From positions 1 to 15,217 of the forward strand of contig CBDUUV010000063.1 in assembly GCA_965370495.1 (NCBI GenBank): 15,217 nucleotides of DNA. The letters are read 5' to 3'. The stretch is from Krumholzibacterium sp965370495. GTDB taxonomy: Bacteria; Krumholzibacteriota; Krumholzibacteriia; Krumholzibacteriales; Krumholzibacteriaceae. A program made the translations under genes and the position numbers. A model generated the notes under the pieces. It did not search any database. It was not told where the DNA came from and saw only the letters and a program-made list of their open reading frames with translations. This document shows positions 1 through 8,900 of this stretch, piece by piece. Positions within the stretch are counted from its first letter, which is position 1. Every line of letters begins with the position of its first letter.

Positions 1-58
1 CCCGAATCCGATCAATGAAAAATCTGATTTATGACAGAGGCACAGAGGTAAAGTAAAA
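1..58 (+). other. Leader of first gene; possible tail of an upstream gene
   Basis: This short stretch before the first HdrA-like gene is open for some distance in two + frames: one ends with TGA at 32-34, the other with TAA at 54-56. Either could be the last residues of an upstream gene of the same operon, but too little is visible to choose. An AGAGG stretch at about 43-47 is a plausible ribosome binding site for the ATG at 59, although the spacing is rather long. I see no promoter or terminator here. Confidence 0.3.
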
Positions 59-1354
59 ATGAGTCAGCCTGACAATATTCTGATAATCGGCGCGGGTCTT
101 ACAGGGATGAAAGCAAGCCTGCTTCTCGCTCATGCCGGAAGGAAGGTATACCTTGTTGAAAAGTTACCCCTGATAGGCGGCAAGGTAATCAAGAACGAGG
201 AGAGCTTTCCCAATCTCGAATGTTCCACGTGCATGGTGGCTCCTGTGCAGCAGGATGTGCTGCAGAACCCCAATATAGAGACGATGACACTCAGCGTTGT
301 GGAAAGTATCGACGGGGAAGCCGGGAACTTCAAAGCTGTCGTCAAAAAAACGGCGAGATATGTCAGCATGACCGACTGTATAGGTTGCGGAATGTGTTAT
401 GAACCTTGCCCTGTTTCACTGAAAAACGAATGGGAAGAAAACCTGATGGACAAAAAAGCGATCTATGTGCCTTGTGCAGGATCACTTCCAAACGTCCCGG
501 TCATAGACCCGGCCGAATGCCTCAAACTCAGCGGACAACAGGAGTGCAGCGCATGCGTGGATTCGTGCATGTTCGGGGCTATAAAACTTGATGATACCGA
601 CGAGACGGTTGAAATCAATATCGGCACCGTGATAATAGCGACAGGTTCCGAGACTTTTGACGTATCAGGATTTCAGGATCTTGGGTACGGAAAATATCCC
701 GGTGTTTTTACTCCTTTTGAATTCGAAAGGCTGTTTGCTTCCAACGGCCCGACACTCGGAGAATTGACGATCCGGGATTCGGGAGAGACCCCGTCGAAGA
801 TTGCCATTATCCATTGCGTAGGCCGTGAAGATGTGGGGTATTGTTCGAGCGTATGCTGTATGTATTCACTGAAGTTCGCGCATTTTATCAAGAGCAAACT
901 GCCCGAGGCGGTTGTTTATAATATTTATTCTGATATCTGTGTACCCGATAAAAACTACCAGAAATTTTTCGAAAAAGTAAAAGAATCCGATACAAAAATG
1001 ACTTACAGCTCTTCACTCACTGGAATAAAGGTGTCGAAAAACGGTTCGGGGCTCAGGGTGCTCTATGCCGGCGGTAATGGGGCAGAAGAGCGTCTTGATG
1101 TCGAGATGGTTATACTTGCAAGCGCGATGATTCCGGGCAGGGACACTCCGAAAATCGCGAAAATTGCGGGGTTGGAACTGGATTCCCATGGATATTTTCT
1201 GACAAAAAAGGATGCTATAGGTTCCGTGGAGTCTTCCAGGGAAGGGATATATATCGCAGGTTCAGCTGAAGGGCCAAAAGACATCCAGAGTTCGGTGATA
1301 CAGGCTGAATCGGTAGTCGGCATGGTCATGGCATGTTCCGGGAGAGGTAAGTAG
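59..1354 (+). CDS. hdrA: HdrA-like FAD/Fe-S oxidoreductase, N-terminal half of a split HdrA
   Basis: This is a 431-residue HdrA-family flavoprotein. A Rossmann FAD motif GAGLTG lies at 11-16, followed by the HdrA-type GG pair and a Cys pair at 55 and 58. An inserted two-cluster ferredoxin follows (C107, C110, C113, C117; C154, C163, C166, C170). The HdrA-specific CVG...CSSVCC motif is present (C253, C262, C266, C267), which in HdrA ligates a cluster beside the flavin. The C-terminal FAD segment carries GPKDI. It lacks the classical HdrA N-terminal domain and the C-terminal ferredoxin. It is colinear with residues 1-435 of the fused HdrA at 5838-8900, and the missing parts are encoded by the next gene, which starts directly after its TAG stop in the same frame. 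The usual TFPTNDCSMC signature is altered to SFPNLECSTC. Family assignment is firm; the role in electron bifurcation is inferred. Confidence 0.9.
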   Translation: MSQPDNILIIGAGLTGMKASLLLAHAGRKVYLVEKLPLIGGKVIKNEESFPNLECSTCMVAPVQQDVLQNPNIETMTLSVVESIDGEAGNFKAVVKKTARYVSMTDCIGCGMCYEPCPVSLKNEWEENLMDKKAIYVPCAGSLPNVPVIDPAECLKLSGQQECSACVDSCMFGAIKLDDTDETVEINIGTVIIATGSETFDVSGFQDLGYGKYPGVFTPFEFERLFASNGPTLGELTIRDSGETPSKIAIIHCVGREDVGYCSSVCCMYSLKFAHFIKSKLPEAVVYNIYSDICVPDKNYQKFFEKVKESDTKMTYSSSLTGIKVSKNGSGLRVLYAGGNGAEERLDVEMVILASAMIPGRDTPKIAKIAGLELDSHGYFLTKKDAIGSVESSREGIYIAGSAEGPKDIQSSVIQAESVVGMVMACSGRGK

Positions 1355-3040
1355 ATGAAAGCGAAGGTCGGAATATATATCTGTGAATGCGGGCCAAATA
1401 TTGCCGATAAGATCGAGATCGATAAGATTCTGGAAATACTGCCGGAACTCGAAGAGTACAGGGACGTAGAGCTGATCGTGAAGAGGTATGGGCTGCTATG
1501 TTCAAATGACGGAAAAGCGTACCTCGAAGAAGAGATAAACAATAATGGCCTGACTCATCTCGTCATTGGCGCGTGTTCTCCGAGAGATCACAATACGACT
1601 TTTATCAATGTCTGCAAGAAGACGGAACTTAACCCCTTTCTCTACAAAATAATCAATATACGGGAACACTGTGCCTGGGTCATATCAGACAAGGATAAGG
1701 CGACGGAAAAAGCGATCGCGTATCTCAGGGGTGGAATCAGCAGGGTCCTGTATCAATCGGCGCTTATCGAGAAACAACTCGAAATCAATCCGGATGTGCT
1801 TGTTGTAGGTGGGGGAATAGCAGGAATGGAAGCTGCCATTCTACTGGCAGGAAAAGACAGGAATGTCTTTCTGGTGGAGAAGACGGAAAAACTCGGTGGA
1901 AAGTCAGCCGGTTTCAGCAGGCTGCTTCCCAGGCAGGGGAAGGGCGCGGCAGTTGTCCGGGAAAAAATAGAAGAAGTAAAAAATAATAAATATATAAAGA
2001 CCTATCTTGAATCTGAACTTGAAGATGTTATCGGGTTCCTTGGTAATTTTGAGGTTGTTGTGGGCAGCATGGTAGATGGAACCAAAACAGAATTGAAAGC
2101 AGGAGCCATCATTGTAGCCACCGGGTGCAGCCTTTTGGATCCGGGAGAGTTGGAAGGCTACCAGTACTCGGATTCTGATGAGGTGTATACTTCGCTTGAG
2201 ATCGAGAAGATGTTTTCTGACAATAAAATTATTAATATGAAGTCGGGCAGCCAACCCGCGTCGGTTGCGCTTGTTCACTGTGTCGGAAGGCGTGAAAAGG
2301 GATATTGTTCGCGTATATGTTGTAATTATATGATGAAGATTGCCGGTTACTTCAAAGACCAGTCAGAAGATATAAAAATCACGGAATTGCATAAAGGTTT
2401 TTGCCTGCCCGACAAGGATGATCAGGATTTTCAGAAAGAAATTTCGGGAAGGGGCGTAGATTTCAAACGCGTCCAGGATATAACCCTTTCGGGAACAAAG
2501 GTCAAATTCAAGGGTATGGATGGCAGGACGGAAGATATGGATTTCGATATGGTAATACTTGCGCCTGCCATGCAGGCACAGGAGGGAACGGAAGCTCTCG
2601 CCGAACTGCTCGAAATACCACTGAGCGAAACAGGTTTTTATCAGGAGATTCATCAGTCTACAAATCCCGTCGCGATGGCCATAGACGGTATATTCGTTAT
2701 CGGTACAGCCCACAGCCCCAAAGGGATCTCCGATTCCATTCTTTTTGCCCAGGCTTCAGTTGGAAAGATACTGACCCATCTTATTCCGGGTGAGAAGATC
2801 GTGCCCGAAATAAAGGTTTCCGAGATCCTGGAAGCATACTGTACCGGTTGCAGGAACTGTATGGATGTCTGCGCGTACGGGGCTATTTATTTTGATGACG
2901 AAAGATGGATATCAGTCGTCAATGAAGCTGTTTGCAGAGGGTGCGGCAATTGTTTCGGCAGCTGTCCATCGGGAGCCCTGAGAACAAAACATTTCACAAA
3001 TACCCAATTGTATCAGGAAGTGAGAGAAGCAATACGCTGA
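1355..3040 (+). CDS. hdrA: HdrA-like FAD/Fe-S oxidoreductase, C-terminal half of a split HdrA
   Basis: This 561-residue protein has three parts. The HdrA N-terminal domain (about 1-145) contains CEC at 10-12, C49 and ACSPR at 73-77. The FAD domain has GGGIAG at 152-157 and the CVG...CSRICC motif (C309, C318, C322, C323). The C-terminal ferredoxin carries two [4Fe-4S] motifs (C496, C499, C502, C506; C527, C530, C533, C537). There is no ferredoxin insert in the FAD domain; that element is in the preceding gene. It matches residues of about 453-1020 of the fused HdrA downstream. The ATG directly follows the TAG of the upstream gene in the same frame, and GGGAGAGG at 1340-1347 can serve as ribosome binding site. 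It likely forms a heteromer with the upstream half and passes electrons between FAD and ferredoxin clusters. The partner is inferred. Confidence 0.9.
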   Translation: MKAKVGIYICECGPNIADKIEIDKILEILPELEEYRDVELIVKRYGLLCSNDGKAYLEEEINNNGLTHLVIGACSPRDHNTTFINVCKKTELNPFLYKIINIREHCAWVISDKDKATEKAIAYLRGGISRVLYQSALIEKQLEINPDVLVVGGGIAGMEAAILLAGKDRNVFLVEKTEKLGGKSAGFSRLLPRQGKGAAVVREKIEEVKNNKYIKTYLESELEDVIGFLGNFEVVVGSMVDGTKTELKAGAIIVATGCSLLDPGELEGYQYSDSDEVYTSLEIEKMFSDNKIINMKSGSQPASVALVHCVGRREKGYCSRICCNYMMKIAGYFKDQSEDIKITELHKGFCLPDKDDQDFQKEISGRGVDFKRVQDITLSGTKVKFKGMDGRTEDMDFDMVILAPAMQAQEGTEALAELLEIPLSETGFYQEIHQSTNPVAMAIDGIFVIGTAHSPKGISDSILFAQASVGKILTHLIPGEKIVPEIKVSEILEAYCTGCRNCMDVCAYGAIYFDDERWISVVNEAVCRGCGNCFGSCPSGALRTKHFTNTQLYQEVREAIR

Positions 3041-3082
3041 TATGTTCAGGCCTGGAATCACAGGCTGCTCTGGAACGGTTTG

Positions 3083-3088
3083 AAAGGT
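3083..3088 (+). promoter_or_regulatory. Ribosome binding site that selects the ATG at 3095
   Basis: AAAGGT lies 6 nt before the ATG at 3095. The open frame extends upstream only to a TTG at 3080, which would overlap this site, so the ATG is preferred. The 54-nt gap from 3041 holds nothing else I can support. Confidence 0.5.
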
Positions 3089-3094
3089 AAATGG

Positions 3095-4255
3095 ATGAAG
3101 GATATTGATAGAAAGGGAGCGAAATTGCCGGCCGGAAACGGAATCAGGGGTTCTCTCCTCGATTTTCTAAGGCTGGCAATGGATAGCAACACAGCCGGTG
3201 CGGTGCTTGTCCCGGTGAAGGTCCCGGCTGGAAATTCATATGCCTGGATCCTCACGAGCGACACCGCGGTTCTTGCTGATGCGTCTCCCGTATCTCCCGT
3301 CATGCCTGTTCAGGGTGCTAAAGCTCTGAAGAGCCTTACCAGAAAAGGCAAAGGCGAATTGACCATCATGGTTGTGATGAGGCCTTGTGAGATCAGAGCC
3401 AGTATTGAACTCTTAAAGCTCAATCAGGTACATCTGGATAATATTATACTGGTCAGCTATGACTGTCCGGGCGCGATTCCTTTACAGGACTATGTAAATG
3501 ATCCTGGATCGGGAGAAGAGGGTTTTGACGCGATAATAACGGGTGGTGACACGAGTAATGAGAGTATTAAGCCTGCGTGCAGGATTTGTAATGAATTCTC
3601 GCTCGTTGACTCAGATATCCATTTCGCGCATTTTGGTAATAAAGATAATTCTGTTTTTGCGATACCGGTGACTGAAAAGGGAAAAACAGCATTGGAAAGC
3701 ATGGAGATGGACTGCTCGGGGGACGTCACTCTATGGGCAAAGACAGTCGCGGGCATCAAAGAGAAAAAAACAGAGTTACGGAGCAGGCTTCTTGGTGAAG
3801 CAGGAGCAAGAATTCAGGGCCTCGACGGACTCCACAGGGAATTCAGCAAATGCATAGGTTGTCATAACTGTATGAGCGCTTGCCCTATCTGTTATTGCAG
3901 GCAGTGTTATTTCGATTCGGAGGTATCCAGGAAAGATCCGGATTTTATTTTTGAAACCGCGAAGAAACGTGGTGGGGTATCTTTCCCGAGAGACAGAATT
4001 ATGTTCCATGCCGGGAGAATGACACATATGAGCCTGTCATGTGTGTCATGTGGTTTTTGTACAGACGCTTGCCCGGTCGATATACCTGTCGCTGAGATAT
4101 TCAGTTATATGGCCGGTATTACACAAACGACTTTCGAATACGTTGTGGGGAAAAATGACGGTGAACCTCTTCCACTGAGAAAATACGAGGAAAATGAATT
4201 GCCTCATGTGCATGATCTTGTGAAAGGCGCGGAAGAAGAGGGAGGCGACTCATGA
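3095..4255 (+). CDS. FrhB-core dicluster iron-sulfur protein, tandem copy 1
   Basis: This is a 386-residue FdhB/FlxC-like electron-transfer subunit. The N-terminal two thirds look like an FrhB-type core: RPCEIRA at 96-102, a Cys in SYDCPG about 20 residues on, then PACRICNEF followed by a SDI segment. The C-terminus has a seven-cysteine motif, C-x2-C-x2-C-x3-C-P-x-C-Y-C-x2-C (C253, C256, C259, C263, C266, C268, C271), and a second ferredoxin site (C316, C319, C322, C326) preceded by FHAGRMTHMS. It has no membrane segment or signal peptide, so it is probably cytoplasmic. The next gene is a paralog overlapping by 4 nt. Such proteins carry electrons between flavin subunits and HdrA-type partners; the exact donor is unknown. 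Automatic annotation may call it a formate dehydrogenase or F420 hydrogenase beta subunit, but no catalytic subunit of either enzyme is present. Confidence 0.75.
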   Translation: MKDIDRKGAKLPAGNGIRGSLLDFLRLAMDSNTAGAVLVPVKVPAGNSYAWILTSDTAVLADASPVSPVMPVQGAKALKSLTRKGKGELTIMVVMRPCEIRASIELLKLNQVHLDNIILVSYDCPGAIPLQDYVNDPGSGEEGFDAIITGGDTSNESIKPACRICNEFSLVDSDIHFAHFGNKDNSVFAIPVTEKGKTALESMEMDCSGDVTLWAKTVAGIKEKKTELRSRLLGEAGARIQGLDGLHREFSKCIGCHNCMSACPICYCRQCYFDSEVSRKDPDFIFETAKKRGGVSFPRDRIMFHAGRMTHMSLSCVSCGFCTDACPVDIPVAEIFSYMAGITQTTFEYVVGKNDGEPLPLRKYEENELPHVHDLVKGAEEEGGDS

Positions 4256-5349
4256 GTATGATCAGACTGGGCAGGAATCCATCGGAAGGGTTGAAAGACC
4301 TGCTTCGATACCTTTTGACCAGCGGGAAAGTGTCCGCGGTTTTTTCTCTCAAAAAGAGCAAGGATAACGGTTCTTATGATCTGGGGCTTATCACCGGGAA
4401 TGAGGGGCTGGATGCGCTTGAACCGATAGCTCCGGTAATGATCGCAAATACAGGCCAGATTTTATCAATGCTGACTCCGCCGATAAAACCCGTGGCTGTC
4501 GTCCTTAAACCGTGCGAGCTTCGGGCATTCATTGAAAGAATCAAGCGAGAGCAGGGTACGCTGGAGAATATTCTGACGATCTCATATTCGTGCTCGGGAG
4601 TGTTCCCTCTCGACATGGTCGTCAAGGGACTGACTGATGTAATGCTGTCTGAGTACCGGAAAGATCAGGCAGACGGCGAAGTTCATGCGGAGACAAGAGA
4701 TACATGTAGGGCATGTGAATACTTCGTTCCCATGAACGCTGATATAACAGTCTCGATAATCGGTGAAGATGATACGGCTAATAGTTGTTTGATATACTTG
4801 AACACTGATCGGGCGAAAACATTTACGGATGGGTTTGAAGGTGAATTGAGCGATTTGGATTATGATCCGTCGATTACGGAAAAAATGGGAGAAAAGAGAA
4901 CCGTTGAAAAAGAAGAATTGTTCAATTCCCTGATTTCTGACAAGGACGGTCTTGATGCCGTGATCGATGTTTTTGGCAAATGTATAGGATGCCATGGCTG
5001 CAGCCGTGTTTGCCCCATCTGTTATTGTACGATATGCGATTTCGAATCAAGGAATTTCGATAATGATTTTTCTTATTACGAAAAAGAGCTTTCCGGGAAA
5101 GGTGCCTTGAGGCTGCCTCCGGATACGATATTTTTTCATGTCGGCAGAATGATACATATGAGTTTTTCATGCGTTGGATGCGGTCTCTGTTCCGATGTAT
5201 GCCCTGCTGGTATCCCGGTAGCGGCATTATTCAAGAAGACGGGGGAACAGACCGCCTCGATCTTCGATTATGTGGCAGGCAGGGATGTCGAAGAGCAGAT
5301 TCCCGTGATGGTCTTCAAGGAAGAAGAGTTTGAAGAGTTTGTTGATTAA
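4252..5349 (+). CDS. FrhB-core dicluster iron-sulfur protein, tandem copy 2
   Basis: This 365-residue paralog of the preceding protein has the same order of parts: KPCELRA at 86-92, SYSCSG, a CxxC pair (C152, C155) followed by NADI, then the seven-cysteine ferredoxin motif (C244, C247, C250, C254, C257, C259, C262) and a second [4Fe-4S] motif (C307, C310, C313, C317) preceded by FHVGRMIHMS. The start ATG overlaps the previous stop (ATGA), and GGAGG at 4241-4245 is well placed. A second ATG at 4258 would shorten it by two residues. The two tandem copies have diverged well beyond a recent duplication, so they probably form a hetero-pair, comparable to FlxB plus FlxC in the second module. The tail is acidic. 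Function is inferred from family and context only. Confidence 0.75.
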   Translation: MSMIRLGRNPSEGLKDLLRYLLTSGKVSAVFSLKKSKDNGSYDLGLITGNEGLDALEPIAPVMIANTGQILSMLTPPIKPVAVVLKPCELRAFIERIKREQGTLENILTISYSCSGVFPLDMVVKGLTDVMLSEYRKDQADGEVHAETRDTCRACEYFVPMNADITVSIIGEDDTANSCLIYLNTDRAKTFTDGFEGELSDLDYDPSITEKMGEKRTVEKEELFNSLISDKDGLDAVIDVFGKCIGCHGCSRVCPICYCTICDFESRNFDNDFSYYEKELSGKGALRLPPDTIFFHVGRMIHMSFSCVGCGLCSDVCPAGIPVAALFKKTGEQTASIFDYVAGRDVEEQIPVMVFKEEEFEEFVD

Positions 5350-5388
5350 CAGCCTTAACAGAGGTACCGCACGGCCCGGAAAGTTGAA

Positions 5389-5814
5389 ATGAAAAAAGAA
5401 TATGTCCCAAGGATAACGAGTTTTCTGTGCAAATGGTGTTCTTATACGGGGGCGGACCTCGCGGGGACATCGAGGATGCAGTACCCGACAGCTATAATTC
5501 CTATCAAGGTGATGTGTTCGAGCCGTGTCGATCCGGTATTTATTCTGAAGGCTTTCCTGAAGGGTTCGGATGGGGTCCTGTTGGGGGGATGCCATCCCGG
5601 AGACTGTCATTACGAAACTGGAAACTATCATACGAGAAGAAGATTCGCGATCGTCAAGAAAGTTTTTGAATCACTCGGGCTGGAATCCGGGAGGCTGAGA
5701 CTGTCATGGATATCAGCTTCAGAGGGCGCGAAGTTTGCGAGTGTAGCAAATGAGTTTACGGAAAAGATCATGGGAATGGGTGAAAACCCGGCAAAGAAAA
5801 AAATGTTTCTATAA
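5389..5814 (+). CDS. mvhD: MvhD/FlxD-type [2Fe-2S] electron-transfer subunit, copy 1
   Basis: This 141-residue protein is the size of the hydrogenase delta (MvhD) family. It shows the family hallmarks: CKWCSYTGADLAG (C14, C17), VMCSSRVDP (C43) and GGCHPGDCHY (C68, C73), ending with SWISASEG. In methanogens MvhD binds a [2Fe-2S] cluster and bridges hydrogenase to HdrA; in Flx-Hdr systems it links FlxABC to HdrA. Here it closes the first module and precedes the fused HdrA by 23 nt. It is a clear paralog of the gene at 8901-9320, with the CHPGDCH segment nearly identical at DNA level. All expected cysteines are encoded as Cys, with no selenocysteine codon. A weak ribosome binding site (GGAAAG) precedes the ATG. 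Confidence 0.92.
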   Translation: MKKEYVPRITSFLCKWCSYTGADLAGTSRMQYPTAIIPIKVMCSSRVDPVFILKAFLKGSDGVLLGGCHPGDCHYETGNYHTRRRFAIVKKVFESLGLESGRLRLSWISASEGAKFASVANEFTEKIMGMGENPAKKKMFL

Positions 5815-5825
5815 CGGGATTATGC

Positions 5826-5832
5826 AAGGAAG
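5826..5832 (+). promoter_or_regulatory. Ribosome binding site of the fused HdrA
   Basis: AAGGAAG lies 5 nt before the ATG at 5838, within the 23-nt gap after the first MvhD gene. It supports that start for the long HdrA frame. Confidence 0.5.
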
Positions 5833-5837
5833 AATCG

Positions 5838-8800
5838 ATGCGTAGAAAAAGGAAATCAGTTCTGGTGGTAGGTGCGGGGATAGCTGGAATTCAGGCATCC
5901 CTTGACCTTGCGGAGATGGGGGTGAAGGTACACCTTATCGAGGATACGCCGACTATTGGCGGGCGTATGCCGCAGCTTGACAAGACTTTTCCCACCAATG
6001 ACTGTTCCATGTGCATCCTTTCACCAAAGATGAGCGAATGCGCGAGGCATCCCGGAATAACGATTCATATCATGTCAACTTTGAATAAAGTTTCGGGAAG
6101 CCCGGGTGATTTCAAGTGTACGGTTACAGAAAGAGCGAAGTATGTAGACCCCGTGAAATGTGTCGCCTGCGGGCTTTGCGAGGAAAAATGTCCTGTAAAG
6201 GTCGACGATGAATTTGATCTGGGGCTTCGCAGCAGGAAGGCGATCTCGCGTTATTTCCTCCAGAGTATTCCCGCGGAGTACACGATAGATAAGGATAAAT
6301 GTCTTTACCTCACAAAGGGAGTCTGCAGACTCTGCGAGAAGGTCTGTACGGCTGGAGCGATCAATTACGAGGATCAGGACAAGGAGATAGAACTCAATGT
6401 AGGCGCTATTATTCTTGCGACAGGCATTGACCCGTTTGACCCGATCGGGTTTGGACATTTTGGGTACCACAGATATGATAATGTTGTTACTTCACTCGAA
6501 TTCGAGAGAATGCTTTCAGCATCGGGCCCCTTGGGTGGCCACGTGGTTAGAGCCTCCGACGGGAAGGAACCCGAAAAACTCGCTTTTATCCAGTGTGTAG
6601 GTTCAAGAGATGAAGGGATCAACAAGAATTACTGTTCTTCGGCCTGTTGCATGTTTGCGATCAAGCAGTCTATTATCGCAAAGGAACATATCAAGAAGCT
6701 TGAGGCCGCAATCTTCTACATGGATATCAGGGCGTTCGGTAAGGATTTTGACAAGTATTACGAAAAAGCTGAGAATAAATATGGAGTCAGGTTCGAGAGA
6801 TCGAAGGTCGCCGATATTATAGAGACGGATGATGGTAACCTGAAGCTGAGATACACATTTGAAAACGGTGCTGTCCAGTATGAAGAATTCGATATGGTTG
6901 TCCTGTCGATAGGCCTTCAGGCAAGAGAGTCCAATTTGAAACTTTCTGGTAACCTTGATATCAAACTCAATGAATTCGGATTCTGCCGTTCAGATACTTT
7001 CAGCCCCCTCTCAACTACGCGAGAAGGGATATTTGTTTGCGGCGCGATGAATGGACCGAAGGATATTCCTGAATCTGTAGTGTCGGCGTCAGGAGCTGTT
7101 GCGAACGCGGTAAGGTTCCTCAAGCTCGAGAGACAGGATCTTCCTTCAGGAAATGATGCGATACCGGAAAAAAATGTATCCGGCGAACGCCCGCGCGTAG
7201 GAGTTTTTGTCTGCCATTGCGGAATCAATATTGCCGGGGTGGTGGATGTCAAAAATGTCGCGGAATATGCTGGTACTCTTGAAAATGTTGAACATTTCGA
7301 GGATGTCATCTACGCGTGTTCGACTGATTGTCTCGACACCATAAAAAAACGCATCGTGGAGCATGACCTGAACAGGGTAGTAGTAGCTGCATGTACACCG
7401 AGGACACACGAACCTCTCTTCAGGGATACGATAAGCGAGGCCGGCCTCAATCCTTATCTCTTTGAGATGGCTAACATACGTGACCAGTGTTCATGGCCGC
7501 ATATGGAACAGCCTGAACTTGCGACGAGCAAATCGCGTGATCTTGTAGAGATGGGCGTGGCCAAATCGAGAGGACTTGTGCCGCTTGAAAGGATGCCTGT
7601 CGATATCGATCCCAGGGCTCTTGTTGTGGGGGGAGGGTTGGCGGGAATGACGGCCGCGCTTTCACTGGCCGAAGCCGGGCAGCAGGTCTATCTTGTTGAA
7701 AAAGAAGAAGAACTGGGCGGCAACCTGAGAAATATATTTTTCAATTTCGATGATTCCGATCCCCAGGAATTTCTTTCAGATCTGATTCGCAAGGTGAAGA
7801 AGCATAAAAAAATCGAAGTTTTTACTGGTAGTACTATTGATCAGATCTCGGGATATATCGGTAATTTTAAAACGAGCGTAAAGGTCGGCACAAAAGGAAA
7901 CACAAAGTTGTTTGATCACGGGGTAGTGCTGGTAGCTACCGGTGGAGAAGAACACAAGTCTGAGGAGTATCTTTATGGCAAATCTTCTCGCGTAGTAAGC
8001 CAGGTTGAATTCGAGAGGATGCTTCACGAGAAGGAATTCCCTGTTGGTAAGTTGAAAAACGTTGTGATGATACAGTGTGTCGGCTCCAGAGAAGAAGGCA
8101 GAATGTACTGCAGCCGGGTCTGTTGTTCGAAAGCCATCAAAAACTCCCTCGAACTGAAGAAGATAAAACCGAAAGTGAATGTTTACTTCGCTTACCGTGA
8201 TATAAGGACCTATGGTTTTCGCGAGAAGTACTACACGGAGCTCAGGGATGAAGGGGCTGTTTTCCTGAGGTATACTCTGGACTCAAAACCTGAAGTAGAA
8301 TTGATTTCCGGTGAGGATCCTGACAGCAGGCTGCTTGTGACCGTGTTTGATCCTATCATGGAGAAGGAAATCGTGATAGAAGCCGATCTCCTTGTTCTGG
8401 CAAAAGCAATTGACGCGCCGGAAGAGAATAACGTGCTTGCCAGAATGCTGAAGGTTCCGCTGAATTCGGACGGGTTATTTCTCGAAGCGCACGTCAAGCT
8501 CAGGCCTGTGGATTTTGCTACGGAGGGCGTGTTTGTTTGTGGGCTGGCTCACGGGCCAAAGGATATGGATGAGTCGCTGGCGCAGGCAAAAGCTGCAGCA
8601 AGCAGGGCGTTGACTTTCCTGAACAGAAAATCTATTTATGCTGAAGGCACGATATGCCAGGTACGTGAAGACAGGTGTTCAGGATGCGCCTACTGCGAAT
8701 CGATATGCGCGTATACCGCGATTGAAGTTGATCCTGAAAAGATGATCGCTGTCGTCAATAATGCTCTTTGCAAGGGGTGTGGAGCTTGCGTTGCTTCATG

Positions 8801-8900
8801 CAGGTGCGGAGCCCTGGATCTCAGAGGATTTACGAATGAACAACTGTTTTCCGTTTTCGATTCGCTTGATTTGAAAGTCACCGGGATAATTGGAGATTAG
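5838..8900 (+). CDS. hdrA: Fused double HdrA (HdrL-like) flavoprotein with six predicted Fe-S clusters
   Basis: This 1020-residue protein joins two HdrA-family units. Unit one (about 1-435) has FAD motif GAGIAG at 12-17, the HdrA signature with C56 and C59, an inserted two-cluster ferredoxin (C108, C111, C114, C118; C155, C163, C166, C170) and the HdrA cluster motif (C253, C266, C270, C271). After a linker at about 436-452, unit two has the HdrA N-terminal domain (CHC at 459-461, C494, C519), FAD motif GGGLAG at 598-603, a second HdrA cluster motif (C747, C758, C762, C763) and a C-terminal ferredoxin (C947, C950, C953, C957; C978, C981, C984, C988, with an extra C990). Two FADs and six clusters are therefore predicted. 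Large double HdrAs (HdrL) are known in sulfate reducers. HdrA flavin is the site of electron bifurcation in HdrABC complexes; that role is inferred here. MvhD follows in frame directly after the TAG stop. Confidence 0.94.
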   Translation: MRRKRKSVLVVGAGIAGIQASLDLAEMGVKVHLIEDTPTIGGRMPQLDKTFPTNDCSMCILSPKMSECARHPGITIHIMSTLNKVSGSPGDFKCTVTERAKYVDPVKCVACGLCEEKCPVKVDDEFDLGLRSRKAISRYFLQSIPAEYTIDKDKCLYLTKGVCRLCEKVCTAGAINYEDQDKEIELNVGAIILATGIDPFDPIGFGHFGYHRYDNVVTSLEFERMLSASGPLGGHVVRASDGKEPEKLAFIQCVGSRDEGINKNYCSSACCMFAIKQSIIAKEHIKKLEAAIFYMDIRAFGKDFDKYYEKAENKYGVRFERSKVADIIETDDGNLKLRYTFENGAVQYEEFDMVVLSIGLQARESNLKLSGNLDIKLNEFGFCRSDTFSPLSTTREGIFVCGAMNGPKDIPESVVSASGAVANAVRFLKLERQDLPSGNDAIPEKNVSGERPRVGVFVCHCGINIAGVVDVKNVAEYAGTLENVEHFEDVIYACSTDCLDTIKKRIVEHDLNRVVVAACTPRTHEPLFRDTISEAGLNPYLFEMANIRDQCSWPHMEQPELATSKSRDLVEMGVAKSRGLVPLERMPVDIDPRALVVGGGLAGMTAALSLAEAGQQVYLVEKEEELGGNLRNIFFNFDDSDPQEFLSDLIRKVKKHKKIEVFTGSTIDQISGYIGNFKTSVKVGTKGNTKLFDHGVVLVATGGEEHKSEEYLYGKSSRVVSQVEFERMLHEKEFPVGKLKNVVMIQCVGSREEGRMYCSRVCCSKAIKNSLELKKIKPKVNVYFAYRDIRTYGFREKYYTELRDEGAVFLRYTLDSKPEVELISGEDPDSRLLVTVFDPIMEKEIVIEADLLVLAKAIDAPEENNVLARMLKVPLNSDGLFLEAHVKLRPVDFATEGVFVCGLAHGPKDMDESLAQAKAAASRALTFLNRKSIYAEGTICQVREDRCSGCAYCESICAYTAIEVDPEKMIAVVNNALCKGCGACVASCRCGALDLRGFTNEQLFSVFDSLDLKVTGIIGD

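Noticed and set aside
1063..1542. Open frame of 159 codons on the minus strand
   Set aside because: It lies opposite the end and start of the two HdrA genes, has no recognisable domain, and its serine-rich composition is typical of antisense shadow of a coding frame.
5593..5612. Identical 20-bp DNA stretch also present at 9102-9121
   Set aside because: Both copies encode the conserved HPGDCH segment of the two MvhD paralogs. Protein constraint explains the identity; there is no sign of a recombination or mobile site.
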